This document shows positions 27,266 through 36,054 of a stretch of 64,000 bases of DNA, piece after piece (positions within the stretch are counted from its first letter, which is position 1; each line of letters opens with the position of its first letter). Made by a program: the position numbers and the translations under genes. Source of the DNA: UBA12087 sp964370815 (GTDB lineage Bacteria > Chloroflexota > Anaerolineae > Anaerolineales > Villigracilaceae); assembly GCA_964370815.1 (NCBI GenBank), contig CAYJKQ010000002.1:256078-320077 (forward strand). Direction: 5' to 3'. The notes beneath the pieces were generated by a model. The model saw only the letters and a list, made by a program, of their open reading frames with translations, did no database searches and had not been told where the DNA came from.

Positions 27266-27294
27266 AGTATAAACAGGTCAAATCAGGATGTCAA
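27266..27294 (-). promoter_or_regulatory. Promoter of the thiamine operon
   Basis: Minus strand: consensus TTGACA (27289-27294), a 17-nt spacer, and TATACT (27266-27271). Predicted start near 27259, about 45 nt ahead of the TPP aptamer. Confidence 0.8.
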
Positions 27295-27342
27295 GGAAGA
27301 AAATGCTTAAAATTCCTGTAAGGAATTCTGCCTTTAAACACC

Positions 27343-27379
27343 AACCCCGCTGCAGATCGGCCCTGATCTGTGCGGGGTT
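27343..27379 (-). terminator. Terminator hairpin after the Fe-S oxidoreductase gene
   Basis: AACCCCGC (27343-27350) pairs with GCGGGGTT (27372-27379), extended inward by the GATC-containing arms around an internal mismatch. It lies 100 bp past the stop at 27481 and just upstream of the thiamine promoter. The minus strand then reads GGTGTTTAAAGG, a weak T-tract. A second small stem, AATTCCT / AGGAATT, is at 27311-27327. Confidence 0.6.
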
Positions 27380-27480
27380 TGCTATAGGAGAATGTCTTAT
27401 CTCTATTATACGTATTCAAATAAGAATATCCTGAAAATAGAATAAGAAACAGATTAGAGATTCTTCTCACGTCTTCGTTT

Positions 27481-29469
27481 TTATTTAAGTTTTTCCGCCA
27501 CCAGCTCGGCTATATCCTTTACCTGAATGGATCCCCCATCCACTTTGGAGGCATCATTTAACATGGTCAGACAGAATGGGCAACCAACGGCAACAGTTTC
27601 AGCTCCTGTTGCTTTGGCTTCAGCAAAACGAGCCAAGTTTACATTTCCAGTCCCATGTTCTTCTTCCTTCCACATTTGAGCACCACCAGCACCACAACAG
27701 AATGATTTATCAGCATGTCGCGGCATTTCCAACACTTCAGCTCCTGCAAAATTCAGATCATCACGCGGGGCATCAAAGATCTGGTTATGACGTCCCAGGT
27801 AACAGGGATCATGAAAGGTTACTTTGATCAATTCGCCTTCGGTTTGCATATGCAGCTTACCAGCCGCAGCCAGTTCATTGATCAACTGGGTATGATGGAT
27901 AACTTTATAATTACCTCCAAATGCTGGATATTCATTCTTTAGGGTATGCAAGCAGTGCGGGCAGGTGGTTACGATCCTGAGCGGAGCAACTTCGTTTAAA
28001 AGCTCCACGTTAGCTGTGGCTAATTCATTGAAAAGGAATTCATTCCCGGCGCGCCGTGCAGAATCACCTGTACACTGTTCATTTTGCCCCAACACAGCAT
28101 AATTGACCCCTGCTGCTTCAAGAATTTTTACAAACGCCCGGGAAGTCTTCTGTGCGCGCGCATCTGTTGCAGGAGCACAACCTACCCACCACAAGATCTC
28201 TGGCTCTGGATTCTGGTCAATGGTCGGCACATTCAAGCCATCAGCCCAACGCATTCGCTCCGTTGGGGGGATATTCCAAGGATTTACATTTCGCTCCATG
28301 CCGCGGAAAGCAGTTTCCAGCTGCTTGGGGAAAGCATTTTCCATCAAAACCAGTGAACGGCGAATGTCTAGAATATCACGCATCGGTTCATTACCAACCG
28401 GGCAGATATCCACACAAGCTCCGCACGTGGTGCATGCCCATACAGCTTCATCAGGAATTAAGTCACGCAAAGGGATCTCAGGCAAGGAATTGGAACCCAC
28501 ATGGTTCATGGCGTAGCGTTTATTGATCTCCAGAGCAGCCGGAGAGAGGACCTTACCTGTATTATAGGCAGGGCAAACCTCCTGACACCGATAACACATG
28601 ATGCAAGCGTATGCATCCATTAGCTGCTCCCATCCAAGATCGGCTAATTTAGATGCGCCAAACTGCTCAACACTATCATCTTCAAAATTTAATTTACTTA
28701 GCTCACCAATGGAGCGGCGCTCAGGTTTTAAAAGGTAATTGAGAGGGGCAAAGAATAGATGAACGTGTTTTGAATAAGGAAAATAAGGAATAAATGCCAG
28801 GATCAAACCCAATGCCAGCCAGAAAGCAACATGTTCCCCAACCACCAATGCCGAGTGGCTCCACCCATTCCACAAGGTAGCCAATGTTGAAGCAAAGGGC
28901 TGCCAGGCATCCGCATGACCCTCAGACGCGATTACGAACGATTCTCCTGCGAAGCGAGATCCAACATGCAACAGGATAAATATCCCAACGATTGCAGAGT
29001 CACGCCTGATACCTGTACGTGCCTTGGAATTAAGCAGGGTACTATCTCGAGTTGTAAGTAAGGTTGATTTAAAAATAAAACGGCGAATGAGAAAATATAA
29101 CATTCCCACCAACACACCAACAGATAGCACATCTCCCAATAGACGGTAGATATTGCCTGTCATGCCTGGAATCGCGAATCCGGAAATATAGCCTCTCAGA
29201 ACATCTACTATATTGACCAGCAAATAGAAACCAAAACCCCAGCCAACCATCGCATGAAAAATACTCGTCAAAAATCGGAAACGAAATACCGGTTGGAAGA
29301 CGCCAACCTTTAAAATTACACGAAAAAGTCGGCGGGGAAGCAATTTCCAATCTGGTTTCCCCTTCCCGCTAGAGATCTGCCTAGCTAACCGTTTTACTCC
29401 AGCCCAAGCAGCCACTGCAGTAGCAATTACAGCTATGGCGAATGCAATTTTTTCTACCAATAGAAGCAT
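27481..29469 (-). CDS. Membrane-anchored Fe-S oxidoreductase (HdrD/GlpC-like with cytochrome-b-like N-terminus)
   Basis: 662 aa. Residues 1-245 contain about five membrane helices of the NarI/HdrE-like kind with several His (for example FHAMVGWGFGF, LLHVGSRF, WSHSALVVGEHVAF). Next come two [4Fe-4S] motifs, CIMCYRCQEVCP and CTTCGACVDICP, and two Cys-rich CCG-type modules, ending CPHCLHTLKNEYP ... FCCGAGGAQMW. This is the fused layout of heterodisulfide-reductase-like or lactate/glycerol-3-phosphate-type electron carriers, passing electrons between quinone and a soluble partner. Start ATG 29467-29469 follows TGAGGT. Confidence 0.9.
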   Translation of the reverse strand: MLLLVEKIAFAIAVIATAVAAWAGVKRLARQISSGKGKPDWKLLPRRLFRVILKVGVFQPVFRFRFLTSIFHAMVGWGFGFYLLVNIVDVLRGYISGFAIPGMTGNIYRLLGDVLSVGVLVGMLYFLIRRFIFKSTLLTTRDSTLLNSKARTGIRRDSAIVGIFILLHVGSRFAGESFVIASEGHADAWQPFASTLATLWNGWSHSALVVGEHVAFWLALGLILAFIPYFPYSKHVHLFFAPLNYLLKPERRSIGELSKLNFEDDSVEQFGASKLADLGWEQLMDAYACIMCYRCQEVCPAYNTGKVLSPAALEINKRYAMNHVGSNSLPEIPLRDLIPDEAVWACTTCGACVDICPVGNEPMRDILDIRRSLVLMENAFPKQLETAFRGMERNVNPWNIPPTERMRWADGLNVPTIDQNPEPEILWWVGCAPATDARAQKTSRAFVKILEAAGVNYAVLGQNEQCTGDSARRAGNEFLFNELATANVELLNEVAPLRIVTTCPHCLHTLKNEYPAFGGNYKVIHHTQLINELAAAGKLHMQTEGELIKVTFHDPCYLGRHNQIFDAPRDDLNFAGAEVLEMPRHADKSFCCGAGGAQMWKEEEHGTGNVNLARFAEAKATGAETVAVGCPFCLTMLNDASKVDGGSIQVKDIAELVAEKLK

Positions 29470-29667
29470 GGAACCTCACTAGATTTAAGGAAATTTATTC
29501 AACAACAGATGAAGGACTTATCCCTTCACCTGAACCAGCAGTAAGTTAACGGGGGTAGTTTACCATATGCAGAAAATGGACGCAACACAGGTTACATTTC
29601 ATTTCAGCGACAATTGACCTATTCTCATTCAGGCTGTCATTTCCGTGATCCTTTCCAGGGAAAATAA

Positions 29668-29694
29668 AGAGTCCGCCAAATGACTACGGACTCT
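29668..29694 (-). terminator. Terminator at the end of the ccm operon
   Basis: On the minus strand AGAGTCCG / CGGACTCT (29687-29694 with 29668-29675, 11-nt loop) is followed by TTATTTTCC, a T-rich tail. It lies 23 bp after the CcmD stop. The rest of the gap 29470-29667 holds nothing I recognise. Confidence 0.8.
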
Positions 29695-29716
29695 GCCTGC
29701 AGACAAACGTGAAGGT

Positions 29717-29875
29717 TTAGGCTTTTTTGTCCTTTTCCAGTTCTTCGAGTGTTAACTGATCACGTTTCATACGATTCCAACGCACAAACATGCTTGTGAT
29801 ATATACCGTAAACACAATAAAAAAGGTTGCAAAGCCAGCGATCATATAATTGGTCGTTTCGGGGGTTATGGACAT
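29717..29875 (-). CDS. ccmD: CcmD-like small membrane protein
   Basis: 52 aa, too short for many gene finders. ATG 29873-29875, stop TAA 29717-29719. One membrane helix (YMIAGFATFFIVFTVYITSMFV) followed by a basic/acidic tail (RWNRMKRDQLTLEELEKDKKA), as in CcmD, the small partner that helps release holo-CcmE from CcmC. It lies 9 bp downstream of ccmC, the usual position. Confidence 0.8.
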   Translation of the reverse strand: MSITPETTNYMIAGFATFFIVFTVYITSMFVRWNRMKRDQLTLEELEKDKKA

Positions 29876-29884
29876 GTTCTGCTC

Positions 29885-30583
29885 CTATTCCATTACTTTC
29901 AGTTTAAGTTCTTCAATTTTATTTTGCAAAATTCCCAGGCGGATACGGTGCCAGAAAACATCGATAAAAATGATCGTAAAAGTGAAGAGTGCAAAGAAAA
30001 ATGCTACTTTCATGTCTGGAGACATATTAAACCCACCTTGTGCCTGAGCACTTTCCGAGCCAATGACTACAGGGTGAATAGTGCGGAAAAAGCGAATTGC
30101 CATAAAGGTGATCGGCACACTGACAGATCCTATCAATGTATAAACTGCACTAAATCGGGCACGTCGATTGGGATCCTCAATGCCATTTCGCAGCATGAAA
30201 TATGCCAGATAGATCATCTCTGTGATGGCAGCGGTTGTCAGACGTGGCTCCCAAGTCCACCAGGTATTCCAGGCCGGTCGTGCCCAGATCGACCCCAACA
30301 TAATAGCGATCAGGAAGAAGACCAGGCTGATCTCGACGGCTGCTACCTCGATAATATCCCATTTGGATTTGCCTGAGCTCAAATAGGCTATGCCTGCCAC
30401 TCCTGCAGCGACGAATCCAAGCATACCCACCCAGGCATTGGCGACGTGGAAATAGAAAACCCTCTGAACATTGCCCATTGTGACTTCCATCGGAGCGTAA
30501 CTAAGCGAGAGGTAGGCAGCCACTGCCAGGAGAATTATGGAAAGTATGTCCAACACAAGCAATAATTTAGGCTTTTTATTCAT
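29885..30583 (-). CDS. ccmC: Haem-handling protein CcmC (CcsA superfamily)
   Basis: 232 aa from ATG 30581-30583, with AGGAG 8 nt upstream (a second ATG two codons earlier is too close). Six membrane segments and the tryptophan-rich WWD-type signature WARPAWNTWWTWEPRLT (about 105-125) plus two conserved His (FYFHVANAW and FRTIHPVVIG). CcmC loads haem onto CcmE. It follows ccmA and ccmB as usual. Confidence 0.95.
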   Translation of the reverse strand: MNKKPKLLLVLDILSIILLAVAAYLSLSYAPMEVTMGNVQRVFYFHVANAWVGMLGFVAAGVAGIAYLSSGKSKWDIIEVAAVEISLVFFLIAIMLGSIWARPAWNTWWTWEPRLTTAAITEMIYLAYFMLRNGIEDPNRRARFSAVYTLIGSVSVPITFMAIRFFRTIHPVVIGSESAQAQGGFNMSPDMKVAFFFALFTFTIIFIDVFWHRIRLGILQNKIEELKLKVME

Positions 30584-30729
30584 TTGCATATCTCCTAAGT
30601 TTTTTTCAAATTTAGGAAAAGTTGGTGTGGGAGATCGATCTATACTCGATCTCATTCCCAACAAATCCTGTTATTAATAATTATTCTTGAAAAATCCACC
30701 AGATGAATTTAATAAAAGAAAATAACCGT

Positions 30730-31434
30730 TTACTCTTCAACAACGTAATCAAATACCATAAATGCGATGGCAATAAATATGACATCATATACCAACAATA
30801 AGTTGATCCAATACATCAGTTCACCGATAGCCATCCCCTGTAAAAACCCTCCGCTGGCTTCCACAGCGGCAACGACCACCGGGATCACTACCGGAAAGAG
30901 CAGGATGGGGAGCATTACATCCCTGGTGCGGGTTTGTACTGCCATGGCTGCCAGTAATGTGCCAATGGCACTATACCCCACCGAACCAAGCAAAATTACC
31001 AACAACAGCCCCGGGTTGAAAAGGTTTACATTGTAAAGAACCGAGTAAAGGGGCAACACGATCACTTCTACAATAAACATAAAAACCAGGTTGCTGATCA
31101 GTTTACCAAAATAGATGCTGGCGCGGTCAACGGGAGCAAGCAGCAATCCATCCAGGCAGCCGCGGTCCTTTTCAACTGCCATTGAGCGATTTAGACCCAG
31201 TGTTCCTGCAAATGTAAATGTCACCCACAAGATGCCAGATGTCGCGGATATGCGTGTTTTTGCATCCAACTTTAGGGCAAAATTAAAAATAAGGATCACG
31301 AGCATGGCAAAGACCAGCATGGCAGACAGTAACTCACGCGAACGCAACTCAGCTGAAAGGTCTTTCCAGGTAATGGCGAATACAGCCTTGAGAAAATTAC
31401 CCGATCTGACTGCAGGAATTTTTTTCTCAGGCAT
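30730..31434 (-). CDS. ccmB: Haem exporter permease CcmB
   Basis: 234 aa from ATG 31432-31434, which has AGGTG just upstream; a GTG two codons earlier is possible. It has a cytoplasmic N-terminus and six membrane segments, with the CcmB signatures ITWKDLSAELRSRE and GTLGLNRSMAVEKDRG. It pairs with CcmA in the ABC complex that drives release of holo-CcmE. The upstream ccmA stop overlaps this start region. Confidence 0.93.
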   Translation of the reverse strand: MPEKKIPAVRSGNFLKAVFAITWKDLSAELRSRELLSAMLVFAMLVILIFNFALKLDAKTRISATSGILWVTFTFAGTLGLNRSMAVEKDRGCLDGLLLAPVDRASIYFGKLISNLVFMFIVEVIVLPLYSVLYNVNLFNPGLLLVILLGSVGYSAIGTLLAAMAVQTRTRDVMLPILLFPVVIPVVVAAVEASGGFLQGMAIGELMYWINLLLVYDVIFIAIAFMVFDYVVEE

Positions 31435-32134
31435 TTTCACCTGCCAATGCTTTTTTGTAAAACGTAAGAATATTGTCTGAATGTAATTCGGATTTTTTTG
31501 TGGTGGCAGATATTATTCCTTTTGAAAGTACATCAAAACGTGTCGCCAGGTCCTCAACGCGTCCCAGATCATGGGAAGTCATCACCACAGTCCGTCCCCG
31601 GGCAGCCACATCTCGCAATACCTTGTCGAGCATGTCACAGGCATCCTGATCCAATCCGGTGTGTGGCTCATCAAACAACATCACTTCAGGGTCATGCAGT
31701 ACGGCACGACCAATCGCCAGGCGTTGCTGCATCCCTCTCGAAAATGTCCGCACCAGATCCCGGCGGCGGGAGGTTAATCCCACCAAATCCAGTACTCCTT
31801 CTATCCTTTTGCTTAAGTTGCTAATGTTATACATTTTCCCAAAGAAACGCATGTTTTCTTCCGCGGTGAGATCTCCGTACAACAGAGGCATATGGGAGAC
31901 TACACCTATTCTTTGACGAACCTGGGCAGCCTGGGTTGGCAGACTATAACCTGCCACTTTAATATCTCCCAGTGAAGGTCGGGATAAGGAAGCCAGAATA
32001 CGCAGAAAGGTTGTCTTTCCGGCACCATTTGGACCAAGAAGAGCCACAAACTCACCCTGTGCAACCTGAAAATCCAGGCCGCGCAGGATGGTTTTCAACC
32101 CAAAGCGCTTTACTAATTTACGAACTTCTATCAT
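31427..32134 (-). CDS. ccmA: Haem exporter ATPase CcmA
   Basis: 235 aa. Walker A GPNGAGKT, signature FSRGMQQR, Walker B VMLFDEPHTGLD, switch TSHD. The SRGMQQR signature, instead of SGGQ, is typical of the CcmA/short ABC group. ATP hydrolysis here is needed for holo-CcmE release, not for haem transport through the membrane. Its last codons overlap ccmB. Confidence 0.94.
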   Translation of the reverse strand: MIEVRKLVKRFGLKTILRGLDFQVAQGEFVALLGPNGAGKTTFLRILASLSRPSLGDIKVAGYSLPTQAAQVRQRIGVVSHMPLLYGDLTAEENMRFFGKMYNISNLSKRIEGVLDLVGLTSRRRDLVRTFSRGMQQRLAIGRAVLHDPEVMLFDEPHTGLDQDACDMLDKVLRDVAARGRTVVMTSHDLGRVEDLATRFDVLSKGIISATTKKSELHSDNILTFYKKALAGENA

Positions 32135-32196
32135 CTATACACTTTCTTTTACCAAATTTTTATTTTGTGCTCAATTATCAGACCTCTACCAAAAGT

Positions 32197-34170
32197 TTAA
32201 AGGATATCTTTTAACCGGGCTTTTAACTCAGCGCGGCGTTTTTGATATACTTCTTCAGCCAATGTACCGGCTTTATATTGATCATCAAGGGATGCGATCG
32301 CGTCCATGAGTCGGTCCGGGTCTTTCCCCAGCGAATCGGACTCATAAGGATCCATTCCCTCTTCCAAATCCTCAGTGCTGGCACGACCCCTCAAGTAGAA
32401 GAACAAACCTGCCAGGATCAGGACTGCACCAAAAATTGCCAACCCGATCACCAGTGTGGTCTGTGAAGAGACTGTTGCAGGGCTATCAGTTGATCCTGTT
32501 TTGGGTGTCCCAGCAATGGATAGCGTCAAAGCATCTCCAATTGCAATGTTTTCAGCCGTAAACATGGAATATGATTGACCTTGAATATCCCTGTTTCCAG
32601 CATCAGTCAATTGGTCACTACTGATCTTAATACCATCAGGAGCCATGACAATTACCGAACCGATCGAAATATTGAATGGTTGTTTGATCTCCAGTTTCTT
32701 CCCATAAGGCATGTCAAATGAATACATCAATTGGTAGGAACTGGCTCCTGGAAGAATTGGGGATGGATCTCCAAAACCTCTCTCGGTGGATATAAAGGGA
32801 TTACCGATCTGTCCATTTTCGAATTGTAAATTACTGGCACCTTCTGGAAGCAGATAAGTCAGAATCGCCTGGTTCGGTCCTTCAGTAACAATGGTTTTTT
32901 TACTGGAATTGGAAAGGATATAGATCTCGATCACCTGGATTGTGCCCGGGTTTGAGAAATCAAAGAAGATATGTAATCGATCTGCTGAGATGGAACTTGT
33001 ATCCGTTGTTGATTCATAAACAGTTATGGGTAGATCAAATTCAGTTGTCGATCCGTCATAAACTGCCACATCCGAGTTATATGAGATTCCATCAACATCA
33101 GCACGGACAATATAAGCAATATTGGATTCCAATGGAACATTAGCAAACTCATAAAAACCATCCGCTTTTACCGTTGTAACCAGATTAATAGTCTCACTCA
33201 TGTTGACATAACCGTGCAAAACTAACTTGAGGCTGGTTGGAACCTCCCCTCCCGAACCATTGGTAATCTGACCTGTTATCCTACTGCCTGAATTGATAGG
33301 TGTTACTGAAGCTTCAGGAGTTGAATTAGCATTCAATGTTGCAGCTTGAGTGCCATCGGGTGGATTTGAAGGAGTAGCCTCTCCTGCCAATATTGTCGCA
33401 TCAGGTGTGATCTCCAAACTGGAGTTTTCGGTGGGTAAGATTGTTGCAGACGCTTCAATTGTTGGTAATGGCACCGTAGTACTGGTATCATAGATCAAAG
33501 TACGAAGATAGGCTGTGAGCGCCCAGATCTGAGACTCACTCAATTGGGAGTTGAAAGCTTCCATCTTTGGGGGTAATCCATTAGAAATTACCTGGTACAT
33601 CCCCAGACTTGTTACCTGGGACATGAATGCTTGATTGGAAAAATCTACCGAGGTTCCGGTTACAAGACCTTTACTTGCATCTCCATTCGGTCCATGACAC
33701 GTGGCGCATAGATCCGCATAGAGAGCTGCTCCTTCCTCCACCTGGCTGTTGGTATTGCTCAAAGAATAAACATAGGAAAGCACATCCCAACGTTCAGAAT
33801 CAGATAGACTTGTAAATGGGGGCATATACCGATCAATCTGCCCCTGCGTGATGACTGTGAACCACTTGGCTGGATTGTATTGGCTGGCAATATCCCGCAA
33901 ACCTATGGCTGAAACCGGAACAGGCAAACCACCTGCCTGTGGACCATTACCAAGTCCATCTATACCATGACAAGGCGCACATTTCACGTCAAAGATAGCC
34001 TTTCCTCGCGCAGGTGAGGAAGGCTCAGATGGAAATAATGCACCCATGGTAGGTGCGGGAGTCGGTGGTATGTAATTTGGTGGTGGTGTCAGGTCTTCCG
34101 CCAGTGTAAAATTGCAGGCTGCCAATAGTGTGCTTAGCAAGAAAACCATCAAATATGATCTATTTTTCAT
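32197..34170 (-). CDS. Di-haem cytochrome c lipoprotein with C-terminal membrane anchor
   Basis: 657 aa. Lipobox LAAC (Cys 19) then a Pro/Thr linker; first haem site CAPCH (64-68) with a Met-bearing DRYMPPF after it; second haem site CATCH (155-159) with PPKMEAF. From about 290 the chain changes to a beta-rich, carboxypeptidase-regulatory-like region, then a transmembrane helix near 580-600 and a short charged tail that looks like a SHOCT domain (about 625-657). It is embedded in the ccm operon between the zinc-ribbon protein and CcmA, so its haems are probably attached by the neighbouring proteins. Role as electron carrier is inferred. Confidence 0.85.
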   Translation of the reverse strand: MKNRSYLMVFLLSTLLAACNFTLAEDLTPPPNYIPPTPAPTMGALFPSEPSSPARGKAIFDVKCAPCHGIDGLGNGPQAGGLPVPVSAIGLRDIASQYNPAKWFTVITQGQIDRYMPPFTSLSDSERWDVLSYVYSLSNTNSQVEEGAALYADLCATCHGPNGDASKGLVTGTSVDFSNQAFMSQVTSLGMYQVISNGLPPKMEAFNSQLSESQIWALTAYLRTLIYDTSTTVPLPTIEASATILPTENSSLEITPDATILAGEATPSNPPDGTQAATLNANSTPEASVTPINSGSRITGQITNGSGGEVPTSLKLVLHGYVNMSETINLVTTVKADGFYEFANVPLESNIAYIVRADVDGISYNSDVAVYDGSTTEFDLPITVYESTTDTSSISADRLHIFFDFSNPGTIQVIEIYILSNSSKKTIVTEGPNQAILTYLLPEGASNLQFENGQIGNPFISTERGFGDPSPILPGASSYQLMYSFDMPYGKKLEIKQPFNISIGSVIVMAPDGIKISSDQLTDAGNRDIQGQSYSMFTAENIAIGDALTLSIAGTPKTGSTDSPATVSSQTTLVIGLAIFGAVLILAGLFFYLRGRASTEDLEEGMDPYESDSLGKDPDRLMDAIASLDDQYKAGTLAEEVYQKRRAELKARLKDIL

Positions 34171-34338
34171 TAATTTCCCTTCTTGTTCTTTTTTTCATAC
34201 AGGCAGATTCTCTTCCCTGAATGGTTTCGAATTATTATGTTTTATTATAGAAACCAACCGCAAGGTTATGTAAGTTAATTCCTAAATCTTATTCACACCG
34301 TTGGTTATCAATGTCTAAAAGTTAATATTCGAAACCAG

Positions 34339-34851
34339 TTATTTGAGTGTATTTCCGCATTTGGGACAGAAAGTATCCGACATTAGAATGGGATTACCAC
34401 ACTTAGGGCAAAATCCTGCAGATTTCGCTTTTTGGGTGATCCTTCGCTTGGCGATCATGGCTTCCAACTCCTCATCCGCCTCTGCAGCTTCGAGGTTGGA
34501 ATCCATCGTAGAATCTGCTCTGCGGGAAGCAATCGAAGCTTCAATGAATTCTTCTGCTTCAATTGGAGATGCAGTCTGTTGGTATTCATCCAATTGCTGC
34601 AGAATTGATACTCCTTTTTGCATCAGGGCTTTGCGCATTACGGGATAATCCTCAGATGGAATTTTCCCAAGTTTGTTATCAAAATCCAACTCCTGTAAAG
34701 CGTTAAGGATGCGCTCATTCTCAGACATTAAGCTGGAAATTTCATGGTCTTCTTGAACATGTCTCCGCTGTTTTTTCAGGAATGGAGTTGAAATGAACAT
34801 CGCAACCAGGATCAGAACTGCCAGTATTAGAAAAACTGCACCAATATCCAT
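34339..34851 (-). CDS. CcmI-like membrane protein with tandem zinc-ribbon tail
   Basis: 170 aa. One N-terminal membrane helix, then a coiled-coil stretch (about 35-105) that resembles the CcmI start (ERILNALQELDFDNKLGKI ... YPVMRKAL), then a C-terminal pair of zinc-ribbon knuckles FCPKCGNPI and FCPKCGNTL (about 146-168). The zinc-ribbon ending is not part of classical CcmI. It sits directly after the TlpA-like gene (5 bp apart). Confidence 0.8.
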   Translation of the reverse strand: MDIGAVFLILAVLILVAMFISTPFLKKQRRHVQEDHEISSLMSENERILNALQELDFDNKLGKIPSEDYPVMRKALMQKGVSILQQLDEYQQTASPIEAEEFIEASIASRRADSTMDSNLEAAEADEELEAMIAKRRITQKAKSAGFCPKCGNPILMSDTFCPKCGNTLK

Positions 34852-34856
34852 TTTTC

Positions 34857-35534
34857 TTAATTCCCAAAAAGTAGTGGATCAATAACAGATTGGATCTCAG
34901 AGACTGAAACAAAAGGTCCAATTTTTATGTTTCTTAAAATACCGTTCTTGTCGATTGTATATGTTTCTGGAACCCCAATCTTGCGATTAAATGCCTGCGA
35001 GATGCGGGTACCCAGATCTGGACCATTGAAATAAGTGATACCAAATTTCGCCAGGTAGGAACGGGCTTCCGGCTCGGTATCTACGTAATCCACACCCAAA
35101 AAGACAACGTCTCCACGCGGCTCATAATACTTCCAGGCTGCTTCGAGATCAGCCGCTTCTCCTTCGCAGGGTTTGCACCAGGAAGCCCAAAAGTTGACAA
35201 CCACTACTTTATCTTTTAGATCACTTAATTGGATAATTTTCCCCTGTGGGTGCGCCTCATCGCTGAATGTAGTCAGGCTGAAATCTGGCACCGGCTCGCC
35301 AACCGCGATAACGTTCTTTTGCGCCCGCAATAATCCTGAACCAATGAAAGCTAAAAATCCCAACAATATCACCCAGATGATGCCCTGGATGAATGGTGAA
35401 ACAGCACGTTTTTCATCCACTACCTTTTGTGGAGTGATCTGAGGGGTATTGGTTTCTTCTTCCACATAAAGATCATCCTTATTTATCTTTTCTTTTGGAG
35501 ATAAACTTCCTCCATTCCCGTTTTTTTCTGTCAT
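34857..35534 (-). CDS. TlpA/CcmG-type thiol-disulfide reductase
   Basis: 225 aa. A charged N-terminus of about 45 residues is followed by one membrane helix (FIQGIIWVILLGFLAFIG) and an extracytoplasmic thioredoxin fold with active site WCKPC (Cys 120 and 123) and a cis-Pro loop (GVPETYTIDKNG). This is the CcmG/ResA arrangement that reduces apocytochrome Cys before haem ligation. It is 6 bp downstream of ccmH. Confidence 0.93.
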   Translation of the reverse strand: MTEKNGNGGSLSPKEKINKDDLYVEEETNTPQITPQKVVDEKRAVSPFIQGIIWVILLGFLAFIGSGLLRAQKNVIAVGEPVPDFSLTTFSDEAHPQGKIIQLSDLKDKVVVVNFWASWCKPCEGEAADLEAAWKYYEPRGDVVFLGVDYVDTEPEARSYLAKFGITYFNGPDLGTRISQAFNRKIGVPETYTIDKNGILRNIKIGPFVSVSEIQSVIDPLLFGN

Positions 35535-35540
35535 TGGTTC

Positions 35541-36029
35541 TTAGCCTCTTTTTTTCAATTCTTCTTCCAATCGATCCATGTAAGGATCGGTCTCTTCCAT
35601 CATGTCAGGGATTTGTGTATTTTCTTTGGCAATTTGCTTTGCAAGTTCACGCCATGAACGAAAAGCACGATATAGAATATATGCACCAGCCAAAAATGCC
35701 ACCGGAGGGACAATATAAACCAGCCAGTTTAAGCCCTGACGAGGTGGTTCAGCCAGGACACGGATGCCATAATTTTCTACAAAGTAATCTTTGATCCTGT
35801 CTTCATCCCAACCCTGTGCGAGTCGCAATCGGATCTCATCCCTCCATTGGGCACAAGCCTGGGTCGGGCAGACATCCAACGGTGTGTTTTCACAGACAGG
35901 GCAGAACAACTGGCTGGCGATGGCGTTAACATCATCATCCGAAGGAGTTGGTTGTTGGGCATTAGCTGAGCTTGCCCATCCTGCCAACAGCAGGATGCTG
36001 ATAAATCCGATACAAAATAAACGTTTCAT
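35541..36029 (-). CDS. ccmH: Cytochrome c maturation protein CcmH
   Basis: 162 aa from ATG 36027-36029 with AGGAGA upstream; a longer frame is not needed. Signal sequence (residues 1-24), then the thiol-disulfide motif LFCPVC (Cys 43 and 46), a second pair of Cys in PLDVCPTQAC, and a C-terminal membrane helix. It also has the family segment RVLAEPPRQGLNW. CcmH acts with CcmF on apocytochrome thiols. It lies 25 bp after ccmF. Confidence 0.94.
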   Translation of the reverse strand: MKRLFCIGFISILLLAGWASSANAQQPTPSDDDVNAIASQLFCPVCENTPLDVCPTQACAQWRDEIRLRLAQGWDEDRIKDYFVENYGIRVLAEPPRQGLNWLVYIVPPVAFLAGAYILYRAFRSWRELAKQIAKENTQIPDMMEETDPYMDRLEEELKKRG

Positions 36030-36054
36030 AAATCTCTCCTGACCAGAGACCTCA

